Below are positions 38,276-46,542 of a stretch of 64,000 nucleotides of DNA, piece by piece. The notes under the pieces were generated by a model that made no database searches, was not told where the DNA came from, and worked only from the letters and a program-made list of their open reading frames with translations. A program made the position numbers and the translations under genes. Within the stretch, counting starts at the first letter, position 1. Every line of letters begins with the position of its first letter. The stretch spans positions 1 to 64,000 of the forward strand of contig NZ_JACEZT010000004.1 in NCBI RefSeq assembly GCF_014042345.1, written 5' to 3'. The DNA is from Rugamonas brunnea (GTDB lineage Bacteria; Pseudomonadota; Gammaproteobacteria; Burkholderiales; Burkholderiaceae_D).

Positions 38276-39907
38276 ATGCAGAAAATGACCCCTACGTTCG
38301 CCGCCACCGCCCTGGCCCTCGGCCTGGCGCTGGCTTTTCCCGCCCATGCAGGCAGCGCCACGAGCGCGCCGCAGGTGCAGGAAGCGCCGCTGCGCGCCCA
38401 CCTGGCCTTCCTTTCCAACGACGTGCTGGAAGGCCGGGGAACCGGCCAGCGCGGCGCCGACCTCACCGTGGCCTACCTGGAAAACCAGGCCCTGGCGGTG
38501 GGCCTGAAGCCGGCCAACGGCAACAGCTATCGCCAGTCCGTCAAGATCGCCGGCGTGGTCGGCCTGCCCGAGCAGAGCTCGCTGCACCTGACGGCCGGCG
38601 GCCAGCCGCTGGCGCTGACCTATGGCCAGGACTGGGTGTGGGCGCCCGGCGACGCCCAGGCCACGCACACGTTCAACGCGCCGCTGGTGTTCGTCGGCTA
38701 TGGCGCCACGGCGCCGGAAGAGGGCTGGGATGACTACAAGGGCCAGGACGTCACTGGCAAGCTGCTGGTGATGATGGTCAACGACCCGCAACCGACGGCT
38801 GAAGAACCGAACCGCTTCGCCGGCAAGGGCCTGACCTACTACGGCCGCTGGACCTACAAGTTCGAGGAAGCCAAGCGCCGCGGTGCGGCCGGCGTGTTGC
38901 TGATCCATACGGACGCCAGCGCCACCTACGCGTGGAGCGTGGTGCAGCACAGCTGGGCCGGCGTGGAGCGCTTCCAGCTGGCCGAACGCGCCACCGGCAC
39001 CGGCCTGCAAGGCTGGATGACGGACGCCACCGCGCGCGCCCTGTTCAAGGCGGCCGGCCAGGACCTGGACCAGTTGCGCGCGGCCGCAGAGCGCAAGGAC
39101 TTCCAGCCCGTGGCCCTGAACGCCACGCTGGATGGCGAAATGAAAGCGGCGGTGCGCAAGGTGGAACAATTCAACATCGCCGGCGTGGTGCCGGGCACCG
39201 ATCCCAAGCTGAAAGACGAAGTGGTGATCTACAGCGCCCACTGGGACCACCTGGGCAAGCACGGCGACAGCGGCGACACCATCTACAACGGCGCCGTCGA
39301 CAACGCCTCCGGCTCGGCCGCACTGCTGGCCATGGCCAAGGCGGCCATGCAGGCGCCGGCCAAGCGCAGCCAGATGTTCCTGTGGGTGGCGGCCGAGGAG
39401 CAGGGCTTGCTGGGCAGCGCGGCCTACGCGGCGGCGCCGCTGTGGCCGCTGGCCAAAACGGCCGCCAACCTGAACTTGGACAGCCTGAACTTCGTGGGCC
39501 AGACGCGCGACATCGGCACCGAGGGCAGCGAGCGCACCGAGCTGGGCAAGCTGGCCGCCGTGGCCGCCAAGGGCATGGGCATGCACATCGCTTCGTCGGA
39601 GCCGGATCTGATCGGCGGCTACTTCCGCAGCGACCACTTCAATTTCGCTAAGGCGGGCGTGCCGGCGTTCTCGATCGATGCGGGACGCGAGTTCATCCAT
39701 GATCCAGCCGGTTCCAAGGCCAAGATGGATGCCTACCAGGCGCGCTACCACCAGGTGACGGACGAGTATGACCCGAGCTGGGATTTGTCGGGCATGACGC
39801 AGCAGGCCCAGTTCACGTTGAACCTGGGCCGGCTGGTGGCGAATGCGCCGAAGATGCCGGCGTGGCGCGCTGGCGACGCGTTCGGCAAGGCGCGCGTCGC
39901 CAACTGA
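38276..39907 (+). CDS. Exported M28 aminopeptidase with PA domain
   Basis: A 543-residue zinc peptidase with a signal peptide ending at AHA (about residue 25). A protease-associated domain is inserted (about 120-280). The zinc ligands are recognisable in YSAHWDHLG, GAVDNASGSAALL (bridging Asp), VAAEEQGLLGS (catalytic Glu and ligand Glu) and FRSDHFNFAKAG. It would release N-terminal residues from peptides in the periplasm or outside. It is convergent with the MshEN-domain gene, with a strong hairpin between them. Confidence 0.93.
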   Translation: MQKMTPTFAATALALGLALAFPAHAGSATSAPQVQEAPLRAHLAFLSNDVLEGRGTGQRGADLTVAYLENQALAVGLKPANGNSYRQSVKIAGVVGLPEQSSLHLTAGGQPLALTYGQDWVWAPGDAQATHTFNAPLVFVGYGATAPEEGWDDYKGQDVTGKLLVMMVNDPQPTAEEPNRFAGKGLTYYGRWTYKFEEAKRRGAAGVLLIHTDASATYAWSVVQHSWAGVERFQLAERATGTGLQGWMTDATARALFKAAGQDLDQLRAAAERKDFQPVALNATLDGEMKAAVRKVEQFNIAGVVPGTDPKLKDEVVIYSAHWDHLGKHGDSGDTIYNGAVDNASGSAALLAMAKAAMQAPAKRSQMFLWVAAEEQGLLGSAAYAAAPLWPLAKTAANLNLDSLNFVGQTRDIGTEGSERTELGKLAAVAAKGMGMHIASSEPDLIGGYFRSDHFNFAKAGVPAFSIDAGREFIHDPAGSKAKMDAYQARYHQVTDEYDPSWDLSGMTQQAQFTLNLGRLVANAPKMPAWRAGDAFGKARVAN

Positions 39908-39930
39908 CCTATACCACCGACTAGGCCAAC

Positions 39931-39996
39931 GGGGCCGGCCAGTCCGGGACGTCGCGCAATGTTCACATTGCGGTACGTCCCGGATTGGCCGGCCCC
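39931..39996. terminator. Long near-perfect hairpin, bidirectional terminator
   Basis: Two 22-base arms (39931-39952 and 39975-39996, beginning GGGGCCGGCCAGTCCGGGAC) pair with a single G-T wobble, and an inner CGCAATG/CATTGCG stem closes a TTCA loop. It is followed by TCTTTT on the plus strand. It separates the convergent M28 and MshEN-domain genes. Confidence 0.8.
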
Positions 39997-40010
39997 GGTC
40001 TTTTGGGGAC

Positions 40011-40703
40011 TCAGTGGTGGAACGACAGCGAAATCACGGTGCCGGTCAGGTCGATGCCCTTGATGGCGATGCTGCCGAAGCTGGGGCCGTCCGAACCACG
40101 GATGCGGATGTTGTTGAAGTTCATCTCACCGATCGAGGTGGGCAGGCTCAGCGTGAGCGAGCCATCCTTGTTGATGGTGGCGGCCGCCTTGGTCGGATCG
40201 TACAGCACGTTCTTCATCGTCACGTCCGATTCCAGGAAACCGAGTACGGGGTTGACGATCTTGGCCATGTCGCCAATGATCTCCAGGCCGTTGCTCTTGA
40301 CCGAGTTCTTCACCTGGGCCACCAGGTCTTCGCTCAAGCCTTGCGCGGCCGTGTCGCCGAGCTCGTCCTCGGTGAGCATCTGCATGCCCGACTGTTCCTT
40401 GCGCAGCGTGACGGGGGTGGTCACGGCCAGCGTGGGCAGCACCTCGGCCGCGTAGGTTTCCAGCGGCGCCAGCAACGACGTGGCGATGGCCGCCGCCATA
40501 CGCAGGTTGCGCTGGGTGCGCAGAATGTCGTTGATGTGCTCATGGGTGATGATGTCCCACTCGGCAAAAATGTCACCGAGGCGCTGGCCCGTGTTGCGCT
40601 GGTGTTCGATAGCGCGGTCCAGCTGTTCCTGCGTAATCAGCTTCTTCTTGACGAGCAGCTGACCGAACATTGACTTGTGGTGATTGGTGGACAGCCATCC
40701 CAT
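40011..40703 (-). CDS. MshEN-like domain fused to a C-terminal domain related to the 170-aa exported proteins
   Basis: A 230-residue protein. Residues 12-66 (FGQLLVKKKLITQEQLDRAI, then RLGDIFAEWDIITHEHINDI) match the two-part MshEN domain at the N-terminus of type II secretion/MSHA ATPases, a known c-di-GMP-binding fold in some members; some RLG/G positions are altered. A hydrophobic segment (68-87) resembles an internal signal/anchor, then comes QMLTEDELGDTAAQG (108-122) and a C-terminal part (MNFNNIRIRG, PSFGSIAIKGIDLTGT) that parallels the ends of the proteins at 46.5-49.0 kb. GGGGAG precedes MGWLSTNHHKS. It may link cytoplasmic signalling to the exported system. Confidence 0.7.
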   Translation of the reverse strand: MGWLSTNHHKSMFGQLLVKKKLITQEQLDRAIEHQRNTGQRLGDIFAEWDIITHEHINDILRTQRNLRMAAAIATSLLAPLETYAAEVLPTLAVTTPVTLRKEQSGMQMLTEDELGDTAAQGLSEDLVAQVKNSVKSNGLEIIGDMAKIVNPVLGFLESDVTMKNVLYDPTKAAATINKDGSLTLSLPTSIGEMNFNNIRIRGSDGPSFGSIAIKGIDLTGTVISLSFHH

Positions 40704-40779
40704 GGCGTACTCCCCTTCTTCGTGGTTAGAGTGGATCGTTGAGGTCGATAACAACTACGCTTGCGGCCTGTGTCTCCCT

Positions 40780-41778
40780 TCAGGCCGTTTCGCGCAGCGG
40801 CGGCAACATCGCGGGCACTTGCGGGCCCGGCTGGTGGGCCAGGTGCACGATGTCCGATGGCGCCATGCCGAACCAGCGTTTGCAGGCCCGGTAGAACGCG
40901 CTGGGCTCGGAGAAGCCCAGCTGGAAACTCAGCATCTTGAGCGACAGCTCGCCCGCGCTCAGCGACTGGCGCGCCAGCTCGCGCCGGGTGTCGTCCACCA
41001 GCGTGGTGAAGCTGGTGCCTTCTTCGGCCAGCCGGCGTTGCAGCGTGCGTTCGCTCATCATCAACTGGGCCGCCACGTCGTCGCGGTGCGGTGGGCCCTT
41101 GGGCAGCAGCGTGGCCAGCAAGCCTTGCACCTTGGCCGAGAACGTGGGCGGCTCGGCGCGCGCCAGGCTGGCCAGCACGCGCTGGCCGCCGCCATCCTGC
41201 AGCGGCGGGTTGGGCGGCAGCGCCATCACCAGGTCGGCGTCGGCGAACTCCATCACGTTGTGCGGCATGTCGAACTTGACCGGGCAGCCGAACGTTTCCT
41301 CGTACGCGTGGGCGTTGGCCGGCTTCGGGAACGCGTATTCGACCACCACCGGGGTGGCGTCGTCGCGTCCGGCAGCGCAGCGCAGGGTGCGCAGCAGCAC
41401 GCACCAGACGAAGTCATAGCGCTGCTGCGGCACGGCGCGGCGGGCGCCGGGCAGCACCAGGCCGACCCGGGTGTGGCCATGGCAGCGTTCGATCGTGCTT
41501 TGCACGGTGGGCGAGACCAGCATGATGTGGCCCATCACGCCCAGCCAGCCGAGCCGGTGCGGGGTGGACACTTTCAATCCCAGCAGGGGATCGCCGGACT
41601 TCTCGACCAGTAATTCCCACAGGTGGCTGAGCTTGTCGGACAGGGTCAGCGCGTCGCAGGCGAGACCGTCGCCTTCATTCAGGCCGGCCTCGGTGAACAG
41701 GGCGTCGGCCTCGACGCCGGACTGGGCCAGGCGCGATTTGACGCCGCGCACCAGGTGCAGGGCGGATGAGTAGGTCAT
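40780..41778 (-). CDS. AraC-family transcriptional regulator
   Basis: A 332-residue regulator with an N-terminal ligand/dimerisation domain of the arabinose-binding-like type seen in OruR/ArgR-like members (about 20-210) and a C-terminal double helix-turn-helix (MMSERTLQRRLAEEGTSFTT, FQLGFSEPSAFYRACKRWFG). It lies within the minus-strand arm of the exported-protein locus, between the DUF2059 and MshEN genes, and is the best candidate for a local controller. Effector unknown. Confidence 0.9.
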   Translation of the reverse strand: MTYSSALHLVRGVKSRLAQSGVEADALFTEAGLNEGDGLACDALTLSDKLSHLWELLVEKSGDPLLGLKVSTPHRLGWLGVMGHIMLVSPTVQSTIERCHGHTRVGLVLPGARRAVPQQRYDFVWCVLLRTLRCAAGRDDATPVVVEYAFPKPANAHAYEETFGCPVKFDMPHNVMEFADADLVMALPPNPPLQDGGGQRVLASLARAEPPTFSAKVQGLLATLLPKGPPHRDDVAAQLMMSERTLQRRLAEEGTSFTTLVDDTRRELARQSLSAGELSLKMLSFQLGFSEPSAFYRACKRWFGMAPSDIVHLAHQPGPQVPAMLPPLRETA

Positions 41779-41907
41779 GGCGCCACCTCCAGCAAGGTGG
41801 ACGGGGCGCGGGCCGGGGCGGGGGCAGTGTACGTGGACAAGTTGGACCTCCTGTGTGTCACCACTGAAAACATGGAACCGGGGATGCGGGGGCGCGGCAT
41901 CACCGCT

Positions 41908-42486
41908 TCAGGGCGTGACGGCGGCGCGCAGGCGCAGGCCGATCTTTTCCGTCAAGCCCTTCATCTTGGCGTCGATCACGGGACGGCTGTCGGCCGCCAC
42001 GCCTTCGCCCAGCTTGCGCTGCATTTCTGGTACCAGCGATTCGAATTTCTTCTTGACCGGCGATTCGAGGATGGTCACCAGCTGGCGCAATTCCTCTTCA
42101 TTGAAGCGTTCGGCCAGGATGGGCGCCACCGTGGTGGGGATCAGCTTGTCGGCGCTGGCGCGCGTGATCGGCGTGGCTTCTTCCATGAACTTGCGGGCCT
42201 CGGCCACGATGTCGGTCATGGCGGCGTCGCGTTTTTCCACCGAGGCGCGGCCTTGCAGCATGGCGCGCGCCTGCTGCACGGCGTCGGCCACCGGCGCTTG
42301 CAGCATGGACTGGCCGATGCTGTCGATATTCCACAAGGCGAGGATCTTGTTGATCAATTCCTGCTTGGCCGGGCTGATGGGGGCCGGCGCGGCGGCCGGG
42401 GCAGGCGTCGCGGTGGCGGCCAGCGCGCTCAGGCTGGCGCCGCACAGGGCCAGCGCCACGATGGTGGTTTTGATGTTTGCTTTCAT
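41908..42486 (-). CDS. Exported DUF2059 protein
   Basis: A 192-residue periplasmic protein with a signal peptide ending near ALA-AT (about residue 23) and an Ala/Pro linker, then the DUF2059 helical domain (MTDIVAEARKFMEEATPITR; RFNEEELRQLVTILESPVKK). GAGGAG five bases ahead selects ATG at 42486 over an upstream GTG. The domain's function is unknown. It is downstream of the FadL-type gene in the same orientation (32-base gap). Confidence 0.85.
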   Translation of the reverse strand: MKANIKTTIVALALCGASLSALAATATPAPAAAPAPISPAKQELINKILALWNIDSIGQSMLQAPVADAVQQARAMLQGRASVEKRDAAMTDIVAEARKFMEEATPITRASADKLIPTTVAPILAERFNEEELRQLVTILESPVKKKFESLVPEMQRKLGEGVAADSRPVIDAKMKGLTEKIGLRLRAAVTP

Positions 42487-42518
42487 GGTCACTCCTCAAA
42501 AAATCCGTCGCGCCGTGC

Positions 42519-44141
42519 TCAGAAGCGCTTGGTCAGCTCGAAGCCGAAGTAGCGCACGTGGATGTCGGCATTGACGTCCAGGCCGGCATACGGGTTGTAA
42601 ATAACGTTCAAAAACGTGTTGCAGTTCATGTTGCAGTCGGTGTTGGCGGGGGTGCTGAACTTGCCCGTCATGTAGGAACCGGTCACGCTCAGGTCCATCG
42701 TCTTGCTCAGCTTGAGGTTGAAGCCCGCGCTCAGCAGCTTGGTGTTGGGCAGCGGCGCGATCAGGTCCACCTTGTCCGACGGGATCGAGGTCTTGCGCGG
42801 TTCATAGCCGAAACGCAGGGTGACGCGCTCGTGCGGATACAGTTGCAGGCCATAGCCGAGGTTGACCAAGCTCTTGTAGCCGCGCGGGATGGTCAGCTTG
42901 CTCGAATCGGGGATGCCGTACAGGCGCGCCACTTCCAGCAGCTTGATGCTCTGGTCGAACTGGAACGTCAGCGCGTTCCATTCGTTCCAGTTGGCATAGC
43001 TGGCGTCCACGTTCAGCTGCACCATCTGCACCGGACGCAGCTTGATGCCCACCTGCACGTGGTAGGGGAAGGGGATGGTGGCGCTCATGTTGCCATGCTG
43101 GACGGCCGGAATCGACGATGGAAAGCCGAGTACGGCGCCGGCGATCGGGCCCAGCAGGCTGGAATTGAGGCCGCGCACGAAGTTGCGCAGCATCGGATCC
43201 GCGCTGAACTGGTAGTTGCCCGTGTAGTGGGTCTTGGAGCCGCCCTGGTAGACGGCGCCCAGCGCGAACCACGGCTTCGGTTCCCACAGCACGCCCAGGT
43301 TCAGCGTCGGGTCGACCGGGGCCGTCATTTCCAGCCGCATGTTGGCCGCCTTCTTGAACGGGCTGACCATGCCATCCTTGCCGCCGCCGCACACGCCGAA
43401 GCCGAAGGTGTCGATGATGTTGCCGCCGTTCTCGGGGCACCAGCCCTGCTGCAGCTTGCCGAACACGCCCAGCAGTTCGTTGGGGAAGCGCATATTGGTG
43501 TCGACCACGAACGCGGCGTGGGCGATCGGCACGGCGGCGCCGAAGCGCAGCGTGTCTGAATACTTGTAGCCGACCGACGGCGACAGGTAGACCAGGCGCT
43601 GGATCTGGATCTGGCGGCCTTGGTACTGGCCGGGGTCGTTCACGTCCGTGGTGCGGTCCACACTCATCGCCTGCGACATATAGCTGTCGGTGGCGAAGGT
43701 CCACGGCGAGCCCTTCTTGTTCCAGGCCATGCCCAGGCCAGGTACTGCCACGCCGGGCAGGCGCCAGCCCGGCATGCCGTAGCCGGGCACGTACATGATC
43801 TGGCGCACCGGTCCCGTGCTCTTGCCGTTCAGCGGGTCGTCGGTCCAGCCGCCCACGTCGAAGCCGGCTGGCTGGCGGAAGCTGGCGCTGGTGCGGATCG
43901 AGGCGGCCCAGTTGTGGATAGTTTCGCTGTCGCCTTCGAGCCGCGCCAGGCCGGCCGGGTTGAAGTGGACCGAGCCGATGCCGGGCGGGTCGGCCGTGAC
44001 CGCGTTGCCCAGCGCCATGGCCGTGACGTTGGTGGTCAGGTTCTCCGTCAGCGCCGCGTGCGCGGCCGGCGCGCAGGCGGCGGCCACGGCCGCAGCCAGG
44101 ACCAGCCGCCGCAGCGGCTGCATTGCAGTACGCGCCGCCAT
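42519..44141 (-). CDS. FadL/OmpP1-type outer-membrane protein
   Basis: A 540-residue outer-membrane beta-barrel with a signal peptide ending near AHA (about residue 29). The mature N-terminus contains MALGNAVTADPPGIGSVHFN and PAGLA, the FadL-family hatch pattern, and the protein ends in Phe after FGFELTKRF. Two cysteine pairs (CPENGG...CGGG, CNMNCN) probably form disulfides. Its ATG follows the preceding stop directly (TAAATG), so the two barrel genes are coupled. In this setting it may be an outer-membrane conduit or assembly factor rather than a fatty-acid channel; that is inference. Confidence 0.88.
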   Translation of the reverse strand: MAARTAMQPLRRLVLAAAVAAACAPAAHAALTENLTTNVTAMALGNAVTADPPGIGSVHFNPAGLARLEGDSETIHNWAASIRTSASFRQPAGFDVGGWTDDPLNGKSTGPVRQIMYVPGYGMPGWRLPGVAVPGLGMAWNKKGSPWTFATDSYMSQAMSVDRTTDVNDPGQYQGRQIQIQRLVYLSPSVGYKYSDTLRFGAAVPIAHAAFVVDTNMRFPNELLGVFGKLQQGWCPENGGNIIDTFGFGVCGGGKDGMVSPFKKAANMRLEMTAPVDPTLNLGVLWEPKPWFALGAVYQGGSKTHYTGNYQFSADPMLRNFVRGLNSSLLGPIAGAVLGFPSSIPAVQHGNMSATIPFPYHVQVGIKLRPVQMVQLNVDASYANWNEWNALTFQFDQSIKLLEVARLYGIPDSSKLTIPRGYKSLVNLGYGLQLYPHERVTLRFGYEPRKTSIPSDKVDLIAPLPNTKLLSAGFNLKLSKTMDLSVTGSYMTGKFSTPANTDCNMNCNTFLNVIYNPYAGLDVNADIHVRYFGFELTKRF

Positions 44142-45185
44142 TTAGAACGACAGCGGCAAGTTCATGCCCACCGTGATGTTGGGCGAGTCGGCCGTCAGGC
44201 CGATGCCCACCGACAGGTTGACCGTGGTCTTGGGCGACACTTTATAGCCGAGGCCCATGTTCAGGATGGCCGAGGTCTGCATGGTGGTCTTGGCCACCAG
44301 GCCGTCGGCGAAGTGCAGCTTGGAGCCGGCCGAGATGGCTTCCTGGAACGACATCGTGGTGGAAATGTCGTACGACAAAGCGTACGCGAAGCCCATGCCG
44401 AAGCCGACCGAGGCGCCCGGCTGCACCTTGGTCAGGATGCGGGTGCCGTTGACCTGGTACAAATGGGCGGCCGGCAGGCTCAGGGTGGCGTTCATGGAGC
44501 CGAACAGCGCCACCGGATCCACGATGCGGTTCAGGTTCAGGCCGGCCGAGAAGGCCGTCACGCCGCTGCCCGTGGCCTGGCCGCTGCCGGCGATGATCTT
44601 GAACGGGCTGCGGCCGGTGGGCAGGCGCACGTTGCCCGTCAGTGTCACGCCGGGCGCGTCGCGCTTGGCTTCGAACGGCTGGAAGCGCGCGCCGACCGAG
44701 ATGTCGCCCAGCGAGTTCGACACGCCGCTGGCCGAGCCGCTGTCGGAATAACGCGACAGCACCGGCAGGGTGACGTTGCCGGTCAGGTTGTCGCGCACGC
44801 CGTAGTCGGCCGAGAAGGTGTTGGTGATGGTGTGCGAGCTGGTGTTCTCGATGCTGAACAGCGACACGCCGCCGCCCGCGAGGTCGGTGATGATTTTTTC
44901 CTGGCCGATGTAGCTGTAGGTGAGGTCGTAGCTGAACTGGAACTGGTTGTGGCGGATCAGCGTGTATTGCTTGTCGACCGAGGTCAGGGTTTCCTTCAGC
45001 AGCGTGCTCTGGTCGCCTTCGCCTTCCTTCTTGGCCAGCGCTTCGCGCACGGCGGCCGCATCGGCCGGCTTGGCGGCATCGGCCGGCGGGGTTTGCTGGG
45101 CGTGCGCTGGCATGGCCAGCAGCAGGGCGGACGCGAGGGCGCCGGCGAGGGCGGGGCGGGCGTATGGCGTGGTGCGTGCAATCAT
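44142..45185 (-). CDS. Outer-membrane beta-barrel 'transporter' (phenol_MetA_deg-like)
   Basis: A 347-residue exported protein. The signal peptide ends at AHA-QQ (about residue 29); a charged helical stretch (VREALAKKEGEGDQSTLLKE) is followed by amphipathic beta strands to a terminal Phe (NLPLSF), the outer-membrane signature. The barrel resembles proteins annotated as 'transporter' in the MetA-pathway family. AGAGGAT supports the start. It lies between the C39 peptidase and the FadL-type gene, so both barrels are probably made with the peptidase. Confidence 0.78.
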   Translation of the reverse strand: MIARTTPYARPALAGALASALLLAMPAHAQQTPPADAAKPADAAAVREALAKKEGEGDQSTLLKETLTSVDKQYTLIRHNQFQFSYDLTYSYIGQEKIITDLAGGGVSLFSIENTSSHTITNTFSADYGVRDNLTGNVTLPVLSRYSDSGSASGVSNSLGDISVGARFQPFEAKRDAPGVTLTGNVRLPTGRSPFKIIAGSGQATGSGVTAFSAGLNLNRIVDPVALFGSMNATLSLPAAHLYQVNGTRILTKVQPGASVGFGMGFAYALSYDISTTMSFQEAISAGSKLHFADGLVAKTTMQTSAILNMGLGYKVSPKTTVNLSVGIGLTADSPNITVGMNLPLSF

Positions 45186-45239
45186 GAACTATCCTCTGGC
45201 GAAAGTTGGGGCAGATAGACGGGGGGAGCTGCCTTGCCG

Positions 45240-46004
45240 TTATTGGCGGTGCATCCAGGTGCCGGCGGCGCCTGAATTGACGGCCCGTTCCAGCAGGTGG
45301 GCGGCGTTGTTGAGCGCGTCGAGGCGCCCGTGGTTGGTGACCTGGTCCATGTCGACCATGCCCAGTTCCTTGTCCGTCAGGGCCAGCTTGCCGGCGGCCG
45401 TCTTGCCTTTGCCGGGGCTGATGATGAACAGGGCGTTCTTGTCCCACAGCTTGGCGAACTCGTCGAGCGAGAACACCAGGTTGCCGCGCGACGGGTCGGC
45501 GATGTAGACCACATCCTTGCGGATGCCGCGCAGCACCACGAAGTGCTTGGTGCCGAAGTCGATCGGCACGATGCCCGGTTCGGTCAGGGTCAGGAGGTCG
45601 GCGATCTCGGCGCGGTAGCCGGCGCCCGAGGCGCCCAGCGAGGCCACGTAGCGTTTCATGTCGAGCAGCGAGAAGCCGCGCCGTTCGATGATCTTTTCCT
45701 TCTCGCCTTTTTCCAGCATGCCTTCCATGGCCTGCTGTTCCGTCACGTTCAGGCCCAGGTGGTAGGTCAGCAGCGTGACCAGCGCGGCCGAGCCGCAGCT
45801 GAAGTCATACGCCTGGTGCACGATGTTGTGGTATTTGAGCTCGGAGTAGGGCTCGACGTCGAGCGTCTGGTTGTAATGGCCGCCGCCCAGCAACGCTTGC
45901 GGCATTTCCAGCTGGCCCTTGGGGCGGTCCAGCGGTTCGTGGCGCGACATGGCACCGGCGCCACCGATCAGGGCGGCGACCACGCCCAGCAGAATCATCA
46001 GCAT
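45240..46004 (-). CDS. Stand-alone exported C39 cysteine peptidase
   Basis: A 254-residue protein with an N-terminal hydrophobic signal or anchor (residues 2-18), so the catalytic part should be periplasmic. The C39 residues are complete: Gln64 and Cys70 in HQAYDFSCGSAAL, His154 in GTKHFVVLRG and Asp170 in YIADPSRGN. Unlike bacteriocin exporters it has no ABC domains. C39 enzymes cut after Gly-Gly-type leaders, and all the exported proteins on the divergent arm carry such a motif. The C-terminal extension contains LALTDKELGMVDMDQ (207-221), itself similar to that motif. First sizeable gene of the minus arm. Confidence 0.9.
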   Translation of the reverse strand: MLMILLGVVAALIGGAGAMSRHEPLDRPKGQLEMPQALLGGGHYNQTLDVEPYSELKYHNIVHQAYDFSCGSAALVTLLTYHLGLNVTEQQAMEGMLEKGEKEKIIERRGFSLLDMKRYVASLGASGAGYRAEIADLLTLTEPGIVPIDFGTKHFVVLRGIRKDVVYIADPSRGNLVFSLDEFAKLWDKNALFIISPGKGKTAAGKLALTDKELGMVDMDQVTNHGRLDALNNAAHLLERAVNSGAAGTWMHRQ

Positions 46005-46016
46005 GGGACAGTCCCC

Positions 46017-46094
46017 CTAGTGGGTGACGAACCAGATCGGCCGCACGCGCGGCGTGGGGGCAGGCGCTTCCCCGAGTCCCATGACTGCTTCCAT
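46017..46094 (-). CDS. 25-residue small ORF ahead of the C39 gene
   Basis: GGAG lies six bases before an ATG that opens the frame MEAVMGLGEAPAPTPRVRPI-WFVTH and ends at a TAG, 12 bases before the C39 ATG. It has a better ribosome-binding site than the C39 gene and could couple its translation. The sequence is Pro/Arg-rich with no membrane helix. It may be a leader peptide; no family recognised. Confidence 0.45.
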   Translation of the reverse strand: MEAVMGLGEAPAPTPRVRPIWFVTH

Positions 46095-46542
46095 CGTATC
46101 TCCAAGTTATCTCGATTAGAACGATCGTGCTTTATTAAGGCAACAACTGTTCTTTGTATTTTTGTAACTTATTAACGCATTTTTGGAAGAGATCGGCATC
46201 TGTTTTTTTAGAAAGTAACTTCTAACATGCGCGCGAGAACTTATGCTATCGCAAGCAACAGCGCCACAACACCCACTTCCCTCTGGGTGGCTCGCAAGGT
46301 CAAGTGGTTGGCTTTGCGAGTCAGTGCGAGACAGTAGACCGGGGCCAAGACCGGCCAATATCATAAATTTAATTAATATTTAAATATTAAGAGTTCATGG
46401 CGATCCCGCCCGCTGCTTCGCAGTTGGAGATTGCGGTAGACAGGCGGCAATTTCCGCACAGTGGCCCTTTATCCGGGGTCATGGGCCTGGTGGTCATGAC
46501 AAGAACACTAAATTTTTAAATAACTTAATCTTGGAGAACAAC
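46095..46542. promoter_or_regulatory. Divergent regulatory region between the C39 arm and the 170-aa array
   Basis: This 448-base region is markedly AT-richer than the genome and has no supported gene. It must hold the promoters of both arms. It contains tandem inverted repeats at 46270-46320 and an AT-rich block at 46362-46390 (ATAAATTTAATTAATATTTA), a plausible site for a nucleoid protein. No known riboswitch class could be matched by eye. Confidence 0.55.
46270..46320 (+). promoter_or_regulatory. Tandem stem-loops in the leader region
   Basis: CACCCA (46270-46275) pairs with TGGGTG (46284-46289). Immediately after, 46291-46303 (CTCGCAAGGTCAA) pairs over 13 positions, including two G-T wobbles, with 46308-46320 (TTGGCTTTGCGAG) around a GTGG loop. 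No U-run follows, so it is more likely a regulatory leader or protein site than a terminator. Confidence 0.5.

Noticed and set aside
46095-46542. c-di-GMP riboswitch in the leader
   Set aside because: The stem-loops do not fit the conserved core of either class as I know it; left as unnamed structure.
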